Source: Deltaproteobacteria bacterium (GTDB lineage Bacteria > Desulfobacterota > Desulfobacteria > Desulfobacterales > JAFDDL01). From it: a DNA stretch of 7,080 nt. Numbering within the stretch: position 1 is the stretch's first letter; each line of letters opens with the position of its first letter. The notes beneath the pieces were generated by a model. It had not been told where the DNA came from, did not search any database, and worked only from the letters and a program-made list of their open reading frames with translations. This document shows positions 5,696-7,080 of this stretch, in pieces. The stretch covers positions 1 through 7,080 of the forward strand of contig JAFDDL010000182.1 of the NCBI GenBank assembly GCA_019310865.1, given 5' to 3'. The position numbers were made by a program, and so were the translations under genes.

Positions 5696-6583
5696 CTATG
5701 CAACCATCCCGATAGATTCTGTAAATTCAATCATTTCTTTTGCGGTTTGGAGCATGGCATAATCGACCATGTCACCTCTATACACAACGGCGGCTGTTCC
5801 TTTCTTTTCGGCTTTCGCCATTGCCGCTATCAACCCTTTACTGTATTCAATCTCTTCTGTTGTCGGTGAAAAAACCGCATTGACGATTGGAATATGGGAA
5901 GGATGTATCACCGCCTGTCCCCTGAAGCCGAGTTGACGATTCAGTCGTGCATCCCGCTCGAGACCCTCAAGATCTCTTATATTCCACCAGGAGCTGATCG
6001 TTGGATACTGGATTCCTGCCGCCCTGGAATCCAGCACGATTTTGGACCGAAGATAAAGGGTTTCCCTGCCTTCTTTTGACCAGACATACCCGACAGACCT
6101 GCTGGCATCACCGCCAGGCCCTGCGGCCAGAGCGATGTCGGTAACCCTTGGGCTGGAAATCGCAATATCATAGGCATTATACATCGCTTTTGCCGTTTCC
6201 AGGTTCAAGGGTGTTTTAATGGTTCCCAATTCGATACCCTGTCGCATTTCCAAATGCGTCAACAGCGTATCTATCTGTTTCATTTCATCGACGGTTTCAA
6301 TTTTCGGTATTGCGACGCTTTCTAGTTCCGGGCAAATGATGCCTTCAAGATCACCCAGGGTTAATTCTGACGCAAATCCATTGATCCGCACACTGCAGCG
6401 TTGCCCATTTTCCTTTAATAACGGAAGGGCGTCCCTGACCATTGCCCTGGCTTCCACTTTTTCCTGAGCCGGAACGGAATCCTCAAGGTCAAGCACAAGT
6501 ACGTCGGCCTCGTAATTTACAGCCTTTTTCATCCAATTCGGCTTGTTGCCTGGAACAAATAATGATGATCGATAAGGTTTCAC
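5696..6583 (-). CDS. CitE/HpcH-HpaI family CoA-ester lyase-like protein
   Basis: 295-residue TIM-barrel protein of the citrate lyase beta / malyl-CoA lyase family. These enzymes cleave or hydrolyse beta-hydroxyacyl-CoA compounds using a divalent metal. Seen in order are RSSLFVPGNKP (5-15), DLEDSV (32-37), VRING (65-69), PKIE (93-96), LETAKAMYNAYDIA (128-141) with E129 as the likely metal ligand, GPGGDASRSVG (155-165), LYLRSKIVLDSRAAGIQYP (176-194) and IHPSH (226-230). Canonical members read G.EDLAADLG where this one has GPGGDASRSVG, so the second ligand may be D159 and the subfamily is not a standard citrate or malyl-CoA lyase. The start is GTG 6583, fixed by AAGGAG (complement of 6590-6595) with a 6-base spacer. 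It is divergent from the URO-D-family gene. Family is certain; reaction is unknown. Confidence 0.9.
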   Translation of the reverse strand: MKPYRSSLFVPGNKPNWMKKAVNYEADVLVLDLEDSVPAQEKVEARAMVRDALPLLKENGQRCSVRINGFASELTLGDLEGIICPELESVAIPKIETVDEMKQIDTLLTHLEMRQGIELGTIKTPLNLETAKAMYNAYDIAISSPRVTDIALAAGPGGDASRSVGYVWSKEGRETLYLRSKIVLDSRAAGIQYPTISSWWNIRDLEGLERDARLNRQLGFRGQAVIHPSHIPIVNAVFSPTTEEIEYSKGLIAAMAKAEKKGTAAVVYRGDMVDYAMLQTAKEMIEFTESIGMVA

Positions 6584-6606
6584 GGCTGTCTCCTTACAGT
6601 ATGGTG

Positions 6607-6720
6607 TTAACCAATGGATTTATAAATCAAATAGTCCATTTCCCCATTTCGTGCAATACTCAATTGACGGGTCATAAGCTCTCGTGTTCCATAATCACTT
6701 AAAAAAAATCGTCTTTCCAT
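6607..6720 (-). CDS. Small ORF or gene relic upstream of the CitE-like gene
   Basis: A 37-codon frame beginning MERRFFLSDYGTRELM and ending DYLIYKSIG. It stops 23 bases before the GTG start of the CitE-like gene, the spacing expected of an upstream operon member. The frame remains open further upstream (to about 6876), but that part overlaps the divergent gene's promoter and start. It carries an 8-base A/T run that encodes the FFL. I recognise no family. It could be a true small protein, the leftover 3' end of a lost gene, or a chance frame. Confidence 0.22.
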   Translation of the reverse strand: MERRFFLSDYGTRELMTRQLSIARNGEMDYLIYKSIG

Positions 6721-6751
6721 AACCGGTTCCACATAAAAGCATATAAATCGT

Positions 6752-6780
6752 TTGACGATATGGACGATACCCTGTAAATT
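6752..6780 (+). promoter_or_regulatory. Sigma-70-like promoter for the URO-D-family gene
   Basis: A -35 box TTGACG (6752-6757, five of six consensus bases), a 17-base spacer and a -10 box TAAATT (6775-6780, four of six). Transcription would begin near 6787, giving a leader of about 28 bases that contains the ribosome binding site. The -35 overlaps a small ATCG/CGAT inverted repeat (6747-6759). Confidence 0.5.
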
Positions 6781-6800
6781 CGAGCGAAAAACGCTGTTGA

Positions 6801-6806
6801 AAGGAA
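6801..6806 (+). promoter_or_regulatory. Ribosome binding site fixing a TTG start
   Basis: AAGGAA with an 8-base spacer to TTG 6815. It decides the start of the right-end gene, because no in-frame ATG lies between the upstream stop (6734-6736) and the conserved N-terminal motif. Confidence 0.65.
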
Positions 6807-6814
6807 ACTTCAAT

Positions 6815-7080
6815 TTGACACCTCGAGACTGTGTGATTGCCGCGCTACGCTGTGAAAGGCCGGATCGGATTCCCAAGGCCCTGGGGTTTTTTCCCCAGCC
6901 GATGCCGGCCCTTGGCAGAACGTCGACTGAAGATTATTTTGACCTGGATGTTGGTTTCGTGGAGTTTAATCCACCCGCCGGTCAAGATCGTTTCCTGAGG
7001 TACCTGGAAGGGCTGCCGCCGGATATCCACATGGGGAATCGTGCACAGCTTCAAACTTACCACGAGTGGGATTACCACCC
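6815..7080 (+). CDS. Uroporphyrinogen decarboxylase (URO-D) family protein, N-terminal part (3' end cut by window)
   Basis: The frame is open from 6737 to the window end. From TTG 6815 it reads (M)TPRDCVIAALRCERPDRIP, the typical opening of URO-D-superfamily proteins (roughly MT.RERVLAAL....PDRVP). It continues with KALGFFPQPMPALGRTSTED, DYFDLDVGFVEFNPP and NRAQLQTYHEWDYHP. This superfamily includes heme-pathway decarboxylases and corrinoid-linked methyltransferases (MtaA/CmuA-like). The sequence looks more like the environmental methyltransferase-like branch than HemE, but the active-site part lies outside the window. The TTG start is supported by AAGGAA at 6801-6806, by the promoter at 6752-6780 and by alignment to the family N-terminus; an upstream TTG at 6797 is less likely. 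It is divergent from the CitE-like gene, with 231 bases between the starts, so the two may share regulation. Confidence 0.8.
   Translation, partial: MTPRDCVIAALRCERPDRIPKALGFFPQPMPALGRTSTEDYFDLDVGFVEFNPPAGQDRFLRYLEGLPPDIHMGNRAQLQTYHEWDYH

Noticed and set aside
6219..6467. 82-codon + strand frame opposite the CitE-like gene
   Set aside because: It is a shadow of the well-supported - strand gene.
1..7080. CRISPR arrays, tRNA or rRNA genes, toxin-antitoxin or phage-defence genes
   Set aside because: No regularly spaced repeats, cloverleaf-like sequence or recognisable defence proteins were seen on either strand.

Overview
The window looks like a piece of a Gram-negative bacterial chromosome devoted to acyl-CoA and ester metabolism. 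It has two acyl-CoA dehydrogenase genes, two alpha/beta-hydrolase esterases, a CitE-type CoA-ester lyase and the start of a uroporphyrinogen decarboxylase (URO-D) family gene. This mix, the GC content near one half, the TTG and GTG starts and the scattered IS debris would fit an environmental, perhaps anaerobic, proteobacterium or Desulfobacterota member. That assignment is a weak inference, because there is no rRNA or other phylogenetic marker.

Left block (1-3249, + strand): three tightly packed genes with gaps of 15 and 9 bp, evidently one operon. The two acyl-CoA dehydrogenases are of different, complementary types. The first ends in a GAGTSEIQR tail and has no R-x-QFGRP segment. The second has the REQFGRPIGSFQ flavin-contact segment and a QIHG...EHDLHLYYRR tail. 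This is the layout expected of a two-subunit (alpha2beta2) acyl-CoA dehydrogenase. The third gene is an esterase-D/IroE-like hydrolase.

Middle block (3250-5695): an island of genomic debris around one intact gene. The 3250-4080 stretch contains a good match to a piece of an IS1182-like transposase and a weaker match to an IS3-type integrase core, both on the - strand. It also has one copy of a 60-bp repeat and an AT-rich promoter-like zone with a perfect 8-bp inverted repeat. Then comes an intact hormone-sensitive-lipase-type esterase (4081-5124, TTG start). After it lie the second copy of the 60-bp repeat and the decayed C-terminal end of an N-acyl-D-amino-acid deacylase, with frameshifts and a stop codon.

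Right block (5696-7080): a CitE/HpcH-HpaI-like gene on the - strand (GTG start with a strong ribosome binding site) diverges from a URO-D-family gene on the + strand. The latter starts at TTG 6815 with its own promoter and ribosome binding site and runs off the window.

The ACAD-pair operon is a plausible beta-oxidation-like module: the dehydrogenase desaturates a bulky or branched acyl-CoA and the hydrolase acts on an ester or thioester. The substrate cannot be read from the sequence. I found no CRISPR array, tRNA, rRNA or obvious defence system. The most unusual content is the IS and pseudogene graveyard bracketing the TTG-start esterase.
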